DNA of 15,590 nucleotides, taken from contig CAIXUE010000142.1 of the NCBI GenBank assembly GCA_903922545.1, positions 1 to 15,590 on the forward strand, in the 5' to 3' direction. Shown one piece after another: positions 5,831 to 13,859 of this stretch. Within the stretch, counting starts at the first letter, position 1, and each line of letters starts with the position of its first letter. Origin of the DNA: an uncultured Alphaproteobacteria bacterium. GTDB taxonomy: Bacteria > Pseudomonadota > Alphaproteobacteria > Micropepsales > Micropepsaceae. Below the pieces are notes generated by a model. The model was not told the DNA's origin, searched no databases, and was given only the letters and a program-made list of their open reading frames with translations. The position numbers and the translations under genes were made by a program.

Positions 5831-8563
5831 TCATTTGCCCAGGCGCTCCAGCAAAGCCGGCGCATGCACCTGATCGGTTTTGTAATTGCCGGTCAGGGCA
5901 TACATCACCAGGTTGATGCCAAAGCGCAGCGCCTGTTCGCGCTGGGCGTCGCCGCCCGGCACCGGTTCGCTCAGCGGCCGTCCGCTGGCATCCGCCGCCC
6001 AGGCACTGGCCCAGTCATTGCCGCCGATGATTACCGGCGAGACGCCATCGCCGCCGCGCGCCGGCGCGGCATTGCCGTCCTTGTCGGCGGGCGGCAACGC
6101 TTCGATCCAGAGTTGTCCGCCATCCCAGCGGCCGGGATAGCCGTGAATAATGTAGAAGGCCTTGGTCAGCACATGATCGGCAGGCACCGGTTCCAGCGGC
6201 GGCAGATCAAGCCCGGCTGTCAGGCGGCGCAAAGTCTGCTCGCCAGGATTGGTGTCGCCCCGCACCGCGCCCAGCGTCAGGTCGCGTGTGTCGAACAGGA
6301 TGGTGCCGCCCAGGCGCATATAATCAGCGATTTTGGAAAGCTCGGCGGGCGTCAGGCTTTTTTCGCGCGGATCCATCGGCCAATAGAGCAGGGGATAGAA
6401 AGACAGATCGTCCTTCGCCAGATCCACGCCCACCGGATCGCTGGCCTCGTAAGACGTGCGTTGCTTCAAAACGGTGCCCAGTCCCGTCAATCCCGCCTTG
6501 CTGGTCTGGTCCACATCGGCAAGACCGGTCATGACATAGGCCAGCTTGGTGTCCAGCGCCGAGGCCATGTTCTTGGCGTCATCGGCGTGGGCGCTGTGCG
6601 GCAACGCCGTCAGCATCAGCAACGCAGCCGCTGTGGGCGCGGCAAGACGCAGATTCATATAGCCGCGCAGCCACAGCGCAATCAGCGCATCCAGGCACAG
6701 CAGCGCCGCGCCAAGCGCCAGCAGCCAGGGCTCCAGCACCAGGGTATGGACTTCGCCGTAATTGAGCACGTCCGAAAGATTCAGCGGCAACAGCGCATCG
6801 CGCGCGCCCAGCACATTCAGCGCGCTTTCCACGCCCTTGGCGCCATAAAGCCCCGGCGGATGGGCGGCGGACACTTCCGTCTTGGCAAAATCCTTCGCCG
6901 CGATGGGCAGAAGATCGGCGGGCGCGGGAATGGCATGGCCAAAGCCGTCCAGCACGCTCATGGGCGCCAGGCTGGAAAGCCGTGACAGATCGCCCGTGGT
7001 GGTGCCCGCCGACAGCGCCAGAATGCGCTTGAGCATATCGACATAAAGTCCCGACAGCGGCAGCGACGACCAGGCCGGGCTGGCGGTGATGTGGAACAGC
7101 ACAATCCAGCCCTGGCCCTGTTGCCTTGCTGTGACCAGCGGCGTGCCATCGGTCAGCCGCGCCCAGCTGCGGTCGGCGGTTTCGCCATTGGGTTCGGCCA
7201 GGATCTGGCGCGAGACGGTGACTTCATCAGGCGCGGTCAATCCGTTGAAAGGACTGTTGGCCGGAAAGGGCGCCAGCTTTTGCGGCGTGCCCCAGGACAT
7301 GGCGCTGTCCAGATAACGCCCGCCGACGCGCAGCGGCACCGGCACCAGCGCATCGGTGCCGCCGGTCATGCGCGGGCCGGCGAAACGCACCAGCACGCCG
7401 CCGCCGGAAACAAATTTGTTCACCGCATCGGCGTCGCTGCCGCTGATTTTTCCAATATCCGCCAGGAACAGCACCGAAACATGGCGTGCGATCAGGCCGG
7501 AGATGGTGTTCTTTTCGGTTTCGGCGAAAGGCGCCAGCGCCCGCTCCAGATAATAAACGTCCGACAAAAGCGGCTGCTCGGCTTCGGCGGTGGCGGCCGA
7601 AACAATGCCGGCGCGCCGTTCGGTGCCGCCGGTATCCAGAAGCTGCACTGCTCCGGCGCTTTCCTGGCTGCGGATTTGCAGCCGCACGGTTTGATTGCGG
7701 ATTTCCAGCGGTAAGGCCAGGTGGCCGGTGCCGCGCGTGGCGCCCGGCTTGAATATGATGGGCGCGTCGCTGAGGGTTTCGCCATTGCGGCCGATGGCGG
7801 CGACGATGGCTTCACGCGCGCCCTTGGCGCCCGTCGCGATGGCGCTGACCTGAAAGCCGGTGCCGTCACGTACCGGCGGCAGCAAGCCCATCGCCGTGGT
7901 CTGCGGTCCGAATATTCTCAGGTCGCCGAGTTTTGCCAGCGCATCGTGAAAGGCGCGGCCCGAACCATCTTCGATGCCGTCGCTCAGCCAGAAAATCTGC
8001 GGCCGTGCCGCAAAGGATGCACGTGCCAGGGCCGTGGCCGCCGCCTTGCGATTGCCCTGCCACGACATGGGCCGGATATCGCGCGCCGCGCGTTCCGCGC
8101 CGCCGGCATCCAGGAATGTCACTGGCGCGCTGGTTGCCGTCGGCACAATGGCGACAGGACGATTGCCCGCGCCGCGCAGCAGGTCCGAAATCACGCCCTG
8201 GCGTTCGTCCCAATTGGCCGCCGCTGTCCAACCATTGTCCATCACCAGAACCACCGGGCCATTGCCGCTGATCTGGGGCGCGCGGCCCAGAAGCGGATCA
8301 GACAAAGCGGCGATCAAAAGCGCTGCCGCGATCAGGCGCAGCAACAGCAGCCACCAGGGCGTATGCGCGGGCGTCTGCTCGTCATTCTTCAGGCCCAGCA
8401 AAAGCCGCAGCGGCGGAAAGGCGATGCGGCGCGGCTGGGGCGGGGTGACTTTGAGCAGCCACCACAGCACCGGCAACACGCCCATGCCCGCCAATATCCA
8501 GGGCGCGCCGAAACTCAATTGTGAGAAAAGCGCTGCCAAGTCAGGACATGCCAATTGCGCCAT
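5831..8563 (-). CDS. BatA/DUF4159 domain membrane protein
   Basis: This is a 910-residue envelope protein. The N-terminus has the BatA-type layout: a helix at about 22-38, an FPPLRLLLGL segment and a second helix at about 70-92. A VWA-like region follows in which the metal motif is degraded: DNGWT at 109-113 in place of DxSxS, though WLSDG at 192-196 remains. A GATase-like segment (about 330-400) includes FVSGGGVLVRFAGP. Two helices near 615-660 precede the DUF4159 domain (about 668-900), which carries FYPLLYWPMDP and YMRLGGTILFDTRD. The ATG at 8563 has no clear ribosome binding site and overlaps the end of the DUF58 gene by 23 bp, so translation may be coupled. A TTG a few codons later is an alternative start. 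It probably works with the VWA protein downstream and the MoxR ATPase. Confidence 0.88.
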   Translation of the reverse strand: MAQLACPDLAALFSQLSFGAPWILAGMGVLPVLWWLLKVTPPQPRRIAFPPLRLLLGLKNDEQTPAHTPWWLLLLRLIAAALLIAALSDPLLGRAPQISGNGPVVLVMDNGWTAAANWDERQGVISDLLRGAGNRPVAIVPTATSAPVTFLDAGGAERAARDIRPMSWQGNRKAAATALARASFAARPQIFWLSDGIEDGSGRAFHDALAKLGDLRIFGPQTTAMGLLPPVRDGTGFQVSAIATGAKGAREAIVAAIGRNGETLSDAPIIFKPGATRGTGHLALPLEIRNQTVRLQIRSQESAGAVQLLDTGGTERRAGIVSAATAEAEQPLLSDVYYLERALAPFAETEKNTISGLIARHVSVLFLADIGKISGSDADAVNKFVSGGGVLVRFAGPRMTGGTDALVPVPLRVGGRYLDSAMSWGTPQKLAPFPANSPFNGLTAPDEVTVSRQILAEPNGETADRSWARLTDGTPLVTARQQGQGWIVLFHITASPAWSSLPLSGLYVDMLKRILALSAGTTTGDLSRLSSLAPMSVLDGFGHAIPAPADLLPIAAKDFAKTEVSAAHPPGLYGAKGVESALNVLGARDALLPLNLSDVLNYGEVHTLVLEPWLLALGAALLCLDALIALWLRGYMNLRLAAPTAAALLMLTALPHSAHADDAKNMASALDTKLAYVMTGLADVDQTSKAGLTGLGTVLKQRTSYEASDPVGVDLAKDDLSFYPLLYWPMDPREKSLTPAELSKIADYMRLGGTILFDTRDLTLGAVRGDTNPGEQTLRRLTAGLDLPPLEPVPADHVLTKAFYIIHGYPGRWDGGQLWIEALPPADKDGNAAPARGGDGVSPVIIGGNDWASAWAADASGRPLSEPVPGGDAQREQALRFGINLVMYALTGNYKTDQVHAPALLERLGK

Positions 8564-9395
8564 GCAGCGCGACCAATGCGCGGAGCGGCGCGTGATCGGT
8601 GCGATGGGCGGTCATGGTCCAGCCCAGCCGCAGCGCGGCGGCGGTAACTTCTTCGCCATGGGCGCGAAAGCGGGTGCGGTAAGCCTCGGCCACGCTTTCG
8701 GCCCGGCCGAACAGGGCGTTGTCACGGCCGCGCACCGATTCAAAACGCGCCCGGCCGGTATAGGGAAAATCTTCTTCCGCCGGATCGACAATGCGCACCA
8801 GATGGCCGGTGATGCCGGCGCGGGCAAACTGGCGCATGGTGTCCAGCGCGGCTGGATCCAGAAAATCGCCCAGCCAGACCAAAGTCGCGCCGCGGGTTAT
8901 GGGATTGGGCGGCGGCAATTCGCGCGCCTGCATCTTTCCATCCAGCAGGCCATGGGCGATGCGGATCAGGGCCAGGCGCGATGCGGCGGGCCGTTCACCG
9001 CCGCCAAGAAATGCCACCCGTTCGCCGCCGCGCACCAGCAAGGACGCCAGCGCCAGCAGCAGCAATTCGGCGCGGCTCCGTTTGGTCACGCTGCCGGACG
9101 AAAAATCCATGCCCGCGCCGCCGTCGCGCCAGAACCACACGGTCTGTGCGGCTTCCCATTCGCGTTCGCGCACAAACAGATGTTGCGATTTGGCGGACTG
9201 ACGCCAGTCGATCCGGGCGGCGTCTTCATTCTGATAGCGGCGAAATTGCCAGAAGCTTTCGCCAATGCCGGCGCGGCGGCGTCCATGCACGCCCAGGCTG
9301 ACGGATGCGGCCAGCCGGTCGGCCGCCACCAGCAGCGGCGGCAATCCGGCGCTGATGCCGTCCGCCTCATGCTGCAGCGGTGAAAATCCGGTCAC
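8541..9395 (-). CDS. DUF58 domain-containing protein
   Basis: The 284-residue product carries the DUF58 signature at 39-80: GRRRAGIGESFWQFRRYQ, then ARIDWRQSA and FVREREWE. The later part holds a VWA-like fold, with strands such as TVWFWRDGG, ERVAFLGGG and GATLVWLGDFLD. DUF58 proteins are cytoplasmic or membrane-associated partners of MoxR ATPases and usually sit directly downstream of them, as here. The start is a GTG at 9395, supported by AAAGGAA eight bases upstream, in a 24-bp gap after moxR. No membrane helix is evident, unlike the long DUF58 proteins of other groups; the short form is common in alphaproteobacteria. The exact role is unknown. Confidence 0.92.
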   Translation of the reverse strand: MTGFSPLQHEADGISAGLPPLLVAADRLAASVSLGVHGRRRAGIGESFWQFRRYQNEDAARIDWRQSAKSQHLFVREREWEAAQTVWFWRDGGAGMDFSSGSVTKRSRAELLLLALASLLVRGGERVAFLGGGERPAASRLALIRIAHGLLDGKMQARELPPPNPITRGATLVWLGDFLDPAALDTMRQFARAGITGHLVRIVDPAEEDFPYTGRARFESVRGRDNALFGRAESVAEAYRTRFRAHGEEVTAAALRLGWTMTAHRTDHAPLRALVALHGAIGMS

Positions 9396-9419
9396 GCCAG
9401 TTCCTTTAGTGAAGCGCTT

Positions 9420-10427
9420 CTACAGAAGCGTCTTGCAAAGCTTTTCGATCACGCCCGTGGTCGTTGCGCCTTCGGCGCGGGCGGCGAAATTCAGCGCCAT
9501 GCGGTGGCGCAGCACCGGTCCGGCCAGGGCCGCGATATCGTCGCTGGACGGCGCCAATCTTCCGTCCATCAAGGCGCGGGCGCGGATCGCCAGCATGAAG
9601 GCCTGGCCGGCGCGCGGCCCGGGACCCCAGGCGATCTGTCCGCGCGTATCGTCATGTTCAGAGTCAGGCCGCGCAGCGCGCACCAGACGCAGGATGGAAT
9701 CCATCACCGCCTCGCCCACCGGCATGCGCCGCACCAGCGCCTGGGCTTCCAGCACATCTTCGGGTCCGCAGACGCGAGACGCGCGTTTTTCTTCGCCGAT
9801 GGTGGTGGCGGTCAGCATGCGCCGTTCGGATTCAAGATCCGGATACCCCACATCGATCTGCAGCAGGAAACGGTCAAGCTGGGCTTCGGGCAAAGGATAA
9901 GTGCCTTCCTGCTCCAGCGGATTTTGCGTCGCCAGCACATGAAAGAGCTGTGGCAGATCATGCCGCGCGCCCGCCACCGTGACGTGTTTTTCCTGCATCG
10001 CCTGCAGCAGCGCCGATTGGGTGCGGGGGCTGGCGCGGTTGATTTCGTCGGCCATCAGAAGCTGGGTGAAGACGGGTCCGCGCAAAAAGCGAAAGCCGCG
10101 CGAGCCGGAAGCGGATTCTTCCATCACTTCGGAACCGGTGATGTCGGTGGGCATCAGGTCGGGGGTGAACTGGATGCGGCTGGTTTCCAGGCCCAGCACC
10201 ACCGACAGCGTATCCACCAGCTTGGTCTTGGCCAGGCCCGGCACGCCGATCAGAAGGCCATGGCCGCCGGCCATCAGGGTGACCAGGGTCTGCTCGACCA
10301 CTTCGTCCTGGCCGAAAATCACTTCGGAAATGCGCCGCCGCACCTTGTTGAAGGTGTCGGCCGCTTTTTCCAGCCTGGCGGGGGCTTTGTCGATCAGTTC
10401 GGCTTCCTGGGACATTCTGGGGTCCAT
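9420..10427 (-). CDS. MoxR-family AAA+ ATPase
   Basis: This is an AAA+ ATPase of the MoxR group, thought to act as a chaperone for VWA-domain partners. From the ATG at 10427 it has 335 residues, typical of the family. Walker A is GVPGLAKTK (61-69), Walker B MADEIN (125-130), sensor 1 ATQNP (166-170), followed by the MoxR segment EGTYPLPEAQLDRF. Other in-frame starts are a GTG at 10457 and an ATG at 10415, and none has a strong ribosome binding site. 10427 is chosen for length and an AAGATAG stretch upstream. It is the first gene of a four-gene operon with the DUF58, BatA/DUF4159 and VWA genes, its expected partners. It diverges from the Nudix gene across 148 bp. Confidence 0.95.
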   Translation of the reverse strand: MDPRMSQEAELIDKAPARLEKAADTFNKVRRRISEVIFGQDEVVEQTLVTLMAGGHGLLIGVPGLAKTKLVDTLSVVLGLETSRIQFTPDLMPTDITGSEVMEESASGSRGFRFLRGPVFTQLLMADEINRASPRTQSALLQAMQEKHVTVAGARHDLPQLFHVLATQNPLEQEGTYPLPEAQLDRFLLQIDVGYPDLESERRMLTATTIGEEKRASRVCGPEDVLEAQALVRRMPVGEAVMDSILRLVRAARPDSEHDDTRGQIAWGPGPRAGQAFMLAIRARALMDGRLAPSSDDIAALAGPVLRHRMALNFAARAEGATTTGVIEKLCKTLL

Positions 10428-10575
10428 AACGGCTATCTTGAAGCTCGGGTGTCGCACCCTGATACTGCACCTTGGGGCCGGTCACGCAAGGCACGGGCAA
10501 GTGACTTAACTATAAAGGAAAAGACCGCGCAATGCGGGGTACGGTGAGGATTATGGAACCGGGGCGCGAGGCGCC
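10428..10575. promoter_or_regulatory. Divergent intergenic region between moxR and the Nudix gene
   Basis: Both operons must start here. The only AT-rich stretch is 10504-10520, giving TATAAA (10511-10516, plus) and TATAGT (10514-10509, minus) as possible -10 boxes on opposite strands. No good -35 box stands at 16-18 bp from either. Short hairpins GGGTG-TCG-CACCC (10447-10459) and CCGC/GCGG (10527-10539) are also present. Confidence 0.35.
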
Positions 10576-11196
10576 ATGAATGCCCTTTTGGACGATCCGC
10601 TTGGCGCCCTGCGCGCCGTGCTTCTCCAGACCGCGCCGGACCATATCGGCCGCGATGAATATGCCCTTTATCCGGAGATGCGCGCGGCGGGGCAGGGCGC
10701 GCCCGTCGCGGCGGCGGTGCTGATCCCCCTGATCGCGCGTGCCGAGGGACCGACGCTGCTTTTCACCCGCCGCACCGAACATCTGGCCCGGCATAGTGGC
10801 CAGATCAGCTTTCCCGGCGGGCGCAGCGAGGCGTTTGATCAGTCGCCGGTCCAGACTGCCCTGCGCGAAACCCAGGAGGAAACCGGCATCGCACCGGCTT
10901 TTGTCAGCATCGCGGGTTTTTTGCCGCGCTATCTCACCGGCACCGGTTTTGACATCAGTCCGGTGGTGGGTGTGGTGACGCCGGGCTTCACCCTTCAGCC
11001 CGACGCGCGAGAAGTGGCGGAGATTTTTGAAGTGAAGCTGGATTTTTTCCTGGATCCCGCCAATGCCAAGCAGATCAGCCGCGAAATGGCCGGCCGCGCC
11101 CGCCGGGTGCATGTCTTTGAACCGGATGGTCATTATATCTGGGGCATCACCGCCGCGCTGCTGATGGATTTGGCGGCGCTGCTGCGCGCCGCATGA
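10576..11196 (+). CDS. nudL: CoA pyrophosphatase (Nudix hydrolase, NudL family)
   Basis: The 206-residue Nudix hydrolase is expected to split coenzyme A or its derivatives into 3',5'-ADP and phosphopantetheine. The CoA-specific signature precedes the Nudix box: LLFTRRTEHLARHSGQISFP (61-80). The box runs 81-105 (GGRSEAF to RETQEETGI) with metal-binding E98, E101 and E102. Its spacing is one residue longer than the generic Nudix motif, which is also true of E. coli NudL (YeaB). The ATG at 10576 has GAGG about six bases upstream. It leads a compact operon with cca (13-bp gap) and the PP2C-like gene. Confidence 0.92.
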   Translation: MNALLDDPLGALRAVLLQTAPDHIGRDEYALYPEMRAAGQGAPVAAAVLIPLIARAEGPTLLFTRRTEHLARHSGQISFPGGRSEAFDQSPVQTALRETQEETGIAPAFVSIAGFLPRYLTGTGFDISPVVGVVTPGFTLQPDAREVAEIFEVKLDFFLDPANAKQISREMAGRARRVHVFEPDGHYIWGITAALLMDLAALLRAA

Positions 11197-11209
11197 TAGA
11201 TAGAGCCTT

Positions 11210-12427
11210 ATGAGAATTGATCCGGCCAAACATCCCTGGCTCAGCGAACCGCAAACCCGCGTGGTGATGGAAGCGCTGGGTCAAGCACGCTTCGTCGGCG
11301 GCGCGGTCCGCAATGCCCTGCTGGGTGTGGGCGTGACGGATATCGATATTGCCGTGCCGGTGCCGCCGCGGGAAACCATGCGCCTGCTGGAAGCGGCGGG
11401 CATCAAGGCGATCCCCACCGGTTTTGATCACGGCACCATCACCGCCGTTCAAGGCGGCAAGGTTTTTGAAATCACCAGCCTGCGCCGTGATGTGGAGACC
11501 GATGGCCGCCACGCGGTGGTGAGCTTCACGACCGAATGGGATGAAGATGCTGCGCGGCGCGACTTCACCATGAACGCGCTTTATGCCGCCGGCGATGGCG
11601 AGATTTTCGATTACACCGGCGGCATCGAAGATCTGGTGGCGGGCCGGGTGCGCTTTGTCGGCGATGCGCGCGCCCGCATTGCCGAAGATTATTTGCGCAT
11701 CCTGCGCCTGTTCCGTTTTCATGCCTGGTACGGCAAGGGCGAAATTGAACCCGGCGCTTTGCATGCCGCCAGCGAAGGCAAAGCTGGCCTGAAGCAATTG
11801 TCGGGCGAACGCATCGCCAAGGAATTGCTGCGGCTGCTGGAATGCCCAAATCCCGCGCCAGTGTTGCGGTTGATGGCGGCAAGCGGCGTGCTGCCGGAGC
11901 TTTTGCCGTATGCGTTGACCTTGCCGCGGCTTGAGCGTTTGACGCTGACCGATGCCGACAATTTCTTCGCGCCCGATGCGTTGCTGCGCCTGGCCGCCCT
12001 CCTGCCCGCCGATGCCGGCGTGGCGCGCGCGGTTGCGGAGCGCCTGCGCCTTTCCGCCGCCGACCGCGACCGGCTGGAAGTTTTGGCGGGCACGGAAGCG
12101 CTCACGTATCTGTCGGCGCAGGGTGCGCACAAGCTGCTCTACAAAATCGGCGCGAACGCGTTCAAAGACCGGGTGCGATTGAATTGGGCGGCTGGTGACG
12201 GTAATGCGCTGGCTTGGCGCATGTTGCTGGACGTTGCTGGCAAATGGAGAAAGCCGCACTTTGCTTTTTCCGGCCGCGATGTGATGGAAGCGGGCGTTCC
12301 CGAAGGCCCGGCCATCGGAAAAATCCTGGCCGAAGTCGAAGGCTGGTGGATCGAACAGGATTTCCCCGATGATGAATCTCTTCTGGCGGAAAAGCTGAAA
12401 AGCGCCATCGCGGCCCATTCCCCATGA
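11210..12427 (+). CDS. cca: CCA tRNA nucleotidyltransferase
   Basis: The enzyme adds or repairs the 3'-terminal CCA of tRNAs without a nucleic acid template. The class II nucleotidyltransferase head is clear: RFVGGAVRNALLG (28-39), catalytic DID (D44, D46), HGTITA and RRDFTMNALYA (117-127, the NTP-handling region). Later come the family segments DYTGGIEDL and ARIAEDYLRILRLFRFHA and a helical ERIAKELLRLL stretch in the neck and body. At 405 residues it fits the short alphaproteobacterial form without an HD phosphohydrolase domain. The ATG at 11210 has no strong ribosome binding site, but the 13-bp gap to the Nudix gene suggests one transcript. Its stop overlaps the next start (ATGA, 12424-12427). 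Confidence 0.95.
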   Translation: MRIDPAKHPWLSEPQTRVVMEALGQARFVGGAVRNALLGVGVTDIDIAVPVPPRETMRLLEAAGIKAIPTGFDHGTITAVQGGKVFEITSLRRDVETDGRHAVVSFTTEWDEDAARRDFTMNALYAAGDGEIFDYTGGIEDLVAGRVRFVGDARARIAEDYLRILRLFRFHAWYGKGEIEPGALHAASEGKAGLKQLSGERIAKELLRLLECPNPAPVLRLMAASGVLPELLPYALTLPRLERLTLTDADNFFAPDALLRLAALLPADAGVARAVAERLRLSAADRDRLEVLAGTEALTYLSAQGAHKLLYKIGANAFKDRVRLNWAAGDGNALAWRMLLDVAGKWRKPHFAFSGRDVMEAGVPEGPAIGKILAEVEGWWIEQDFPDDESLLAEKLKSAIAAHSP

Positions 12428-13260
12428 GTTTTCTGCTCAAGGATTCCCTCACGCTGCCGGGCAGCGCGGTCAACGAAGACGCCTTCGCCCATGGTGATGC
12501 CGCGGCATTGGTGATGGATGGCGCCACGCCTTTGGGTGAGGCGCTGATGCCGGGCCCCAGTGACGCGGCCTGGCTGGCGCAGTTCGGCGCCCGCCGTTTG
12601 ATGGCGCATTTGAAAGACGGCGATGCGCCCCAACTGGCGCTGGTTCATGCTCTGGCCGATGCGGAAAAAAGCTTTAACGCGCTGCGCCGCCGGCCAGTGC
12701 GCGAGAAATGGGAAACGCCTGCTGCATCGATGATGCTGGCGGTGGAAAGCGGTGCCGATCTGGAATTCCTTTGGTTTGGAGATTGCACCGCGCTGCTGTT
12801 GCAGGCGGAAAATTTCCAGATCATTGGCGATGGCTTTGACAGGCGCGGCTATGAAGCGGACCGCGCTCGCAAATTGGCCAAGGAAAAGAACCTGGCGCCC
12901 GCGCCCGATCTGAACCGTCCGGAAATCCTCAGCGCGCTGCGCGCCGGACGCAGCCGCATGAACAGCGGCAGTCATTGGCTGTTCAGTCCCGAGCCGCGCG
13001 CCGCCGCGCATGCTTCGCGCCAGATGGTGAAAGCTTCGCCCGGCGCGTTGCTGCTGCTGGCGTCAGATGGGTTCCTGGCGCTGGCCAGCGATTATGGCGC
13101 CTATGACGCGCCAGGCCTGATCCGCGCCGCCCGCGACAAGGGCCTCGCCGCGCTGGGCGAAGAGTTGCGGAAAATCGAAAACGCCGATCCGCTGGGCGAA
13201 AAATTCGCGCGCTTTAAAAAATCAGATGATGCAACGGCGCTGCTGGTCGAGATCGCTTAA
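12424..13260 (+). CDS. PP2C-like serine/threonine phosphatase
   Basis: The 278-residue product shows the ordered metal-site motifs of the PP2C superfamily: NEDA (17-20), MDGA (31-34), WFGDC in the middle, LLLASDGFLALAS near the C-terminus and a final KSDDATALLVEI. The acidic residues in these motifs would bind two metal ions for phosphoester hydrolysis. The canonical DGhGG is reduced to DGAT, as in divergent PP2C-like groups, so the substrate may not be a phosphoprotein. No transmembrane or sensor domain is present. The start overlaps the cca stop as ATGA, implying coupled translation. The stop TAA overlaps the convergent TerC gene's stop by 3 bp. Confidence 0.82.
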   Translation: MSFLLKDSLTLPGSAVNEDAFAHGDAAALVMDGATPLGEALMPGPSDAAWLAQFGARRLMAHLKDGDAPQLALVHALADAEKSFNALRRRPVREKWETPAASMMLAVESGADLEFLWFGDCTALLLQAENFQIIGDGFDRRGYEADRARKLAKEKNLAPAPDLNRPEILSALRAGRSRMNSGSHWLFSPEPRAAAHASRQMVKASPGALLLLASDGFLALASDYGAYDAPGLIRAARDKGLAALGEELRKIENADPLGEKFARFKKSDDATALLVEIA

Positions 13261-13859
13261 AACAAAGCGCTTATAACTTCGTGACTGCCGCGCCAGATCA
13301 GCGACAGCGCGACATAGACCACGATCAAAAGCCCCACATAGGAAACCCAGCGCCAGCGTTCCAGCACGCGCGCCATCATTTCCGCCGCAGCTCCCATCAG
13401 CGCCACGGACAGAAGCAATCCGATCACCAGCACATCCAGATGCCCGATGGCGGCGCCCGACACCGCCAGCACATTGTCCAGCGACATGGAAATATCAGCG
13501 ACCACGATCTGCAGGATGGCGGTACGCAGCGAGGCGGTGGCGTCCGGCCCCTGCACATTTTTCTTATGACCACCGGAAATGTCGCGCCAAAAACGCCAGC
13601 TGACCCATAAAAGAAGAATGCCGCCCGCCAGGGTCAGCCCGATCACCTGCAGCAGCGACACCGCTATCAGCGCCAGGCCGACCCGCAAGGCGACCGCCGC
13701 CGCCAGGCCCCACAGAATGACTTTGCGCCGGTAAGCCGCCGGCACCCGGGCGGCGGCCAGGCCGATCACCACGGCATTGTCGCCCGCCAGCATGATGTCG
13801 ATCATCAGCACTTGCGCGAGGGCCACGAGGCCGCCGGGTTGGAATAGCGTCAGGTGCAA
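13257..13859 (-). CDS. TerC family (YjbE-type) integral membrane protein
   Basis: This is a 200-residue membrane protein of the TerC/YjbE group, linked in other bacteria to metal ion (especially manganese) export or tellurite resistance. About seven helices are visible. The two conserved acidic membrane motifs are present: MIDIMLAGDNAVVIGLA (D21, D27, N28) in helix 1 and VADISMSLDNVLAV (D122, D128, N129) in the matching helix of the second half. This reflects the internal repeat of the family. The start is a TTG at 13859 with an AGAGGT ribosome binding site six bases upstream. The next ATG (13805) would cut into helix 1. The start overlaps the trmL stop by 10 bp, indicating coupled translation. 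Confidence 0.88.
   Translation of the reverse strand: MHLTLFQPGGLVALAQVLMIDIMLAGDNAVVIGLAAARVPAAYRRKVILWGLAAAVALRVGLALIAVSLLQVIGLTLAGGILLLWVSWRFWRDISGGHKKNVQGPDATASLRTAILQIVVADISMSLDNVLAVSGAAIGHLDVLVIGLLLSVALMGAAAEMMARVLERWRWVSYVGLLIVVYVALSLIWRGSHEVISALF

Noticed and set aside
5818..5865. Upstream start for the VWA protein, 16 codons earlier
   Set aside because: It would overlap the DUF4159 coding region by 35 bp and add a charged segment before the first membrane helix.
4402..5916. Long open frame (504 codons) on the plus strand, antisense to the VWA and DUF4159 genes
   Set aside because: It is a mirror of strong codon bias in a GC-rich gene. The product is rich in H, R, G and Q, with no domain, and the opposite strand has a clear VWA metal motif.
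7974..9383. Plus-strand open frame of 469 codons opposite the DUF58 and DUF4159 genes
   Set aside because: The composition is shadow-like (A, R, G, Q) with no recognisable motif; the minus strand carries the DUF58 signature.
10504..10520. Firm sigma-70 promoter calls on either strand
   Set aside because: Possible -10 boxes exist, but no -35 box lies at an acceptable distance, so only an unspecific regulatory region is reported.
11147..12418. Minus-strand open frame of 423 codons opposite cca
   Set aside because: The plus strand encodes a full CCA-adding enzyme with catalytic motifs; the antisense product has none.
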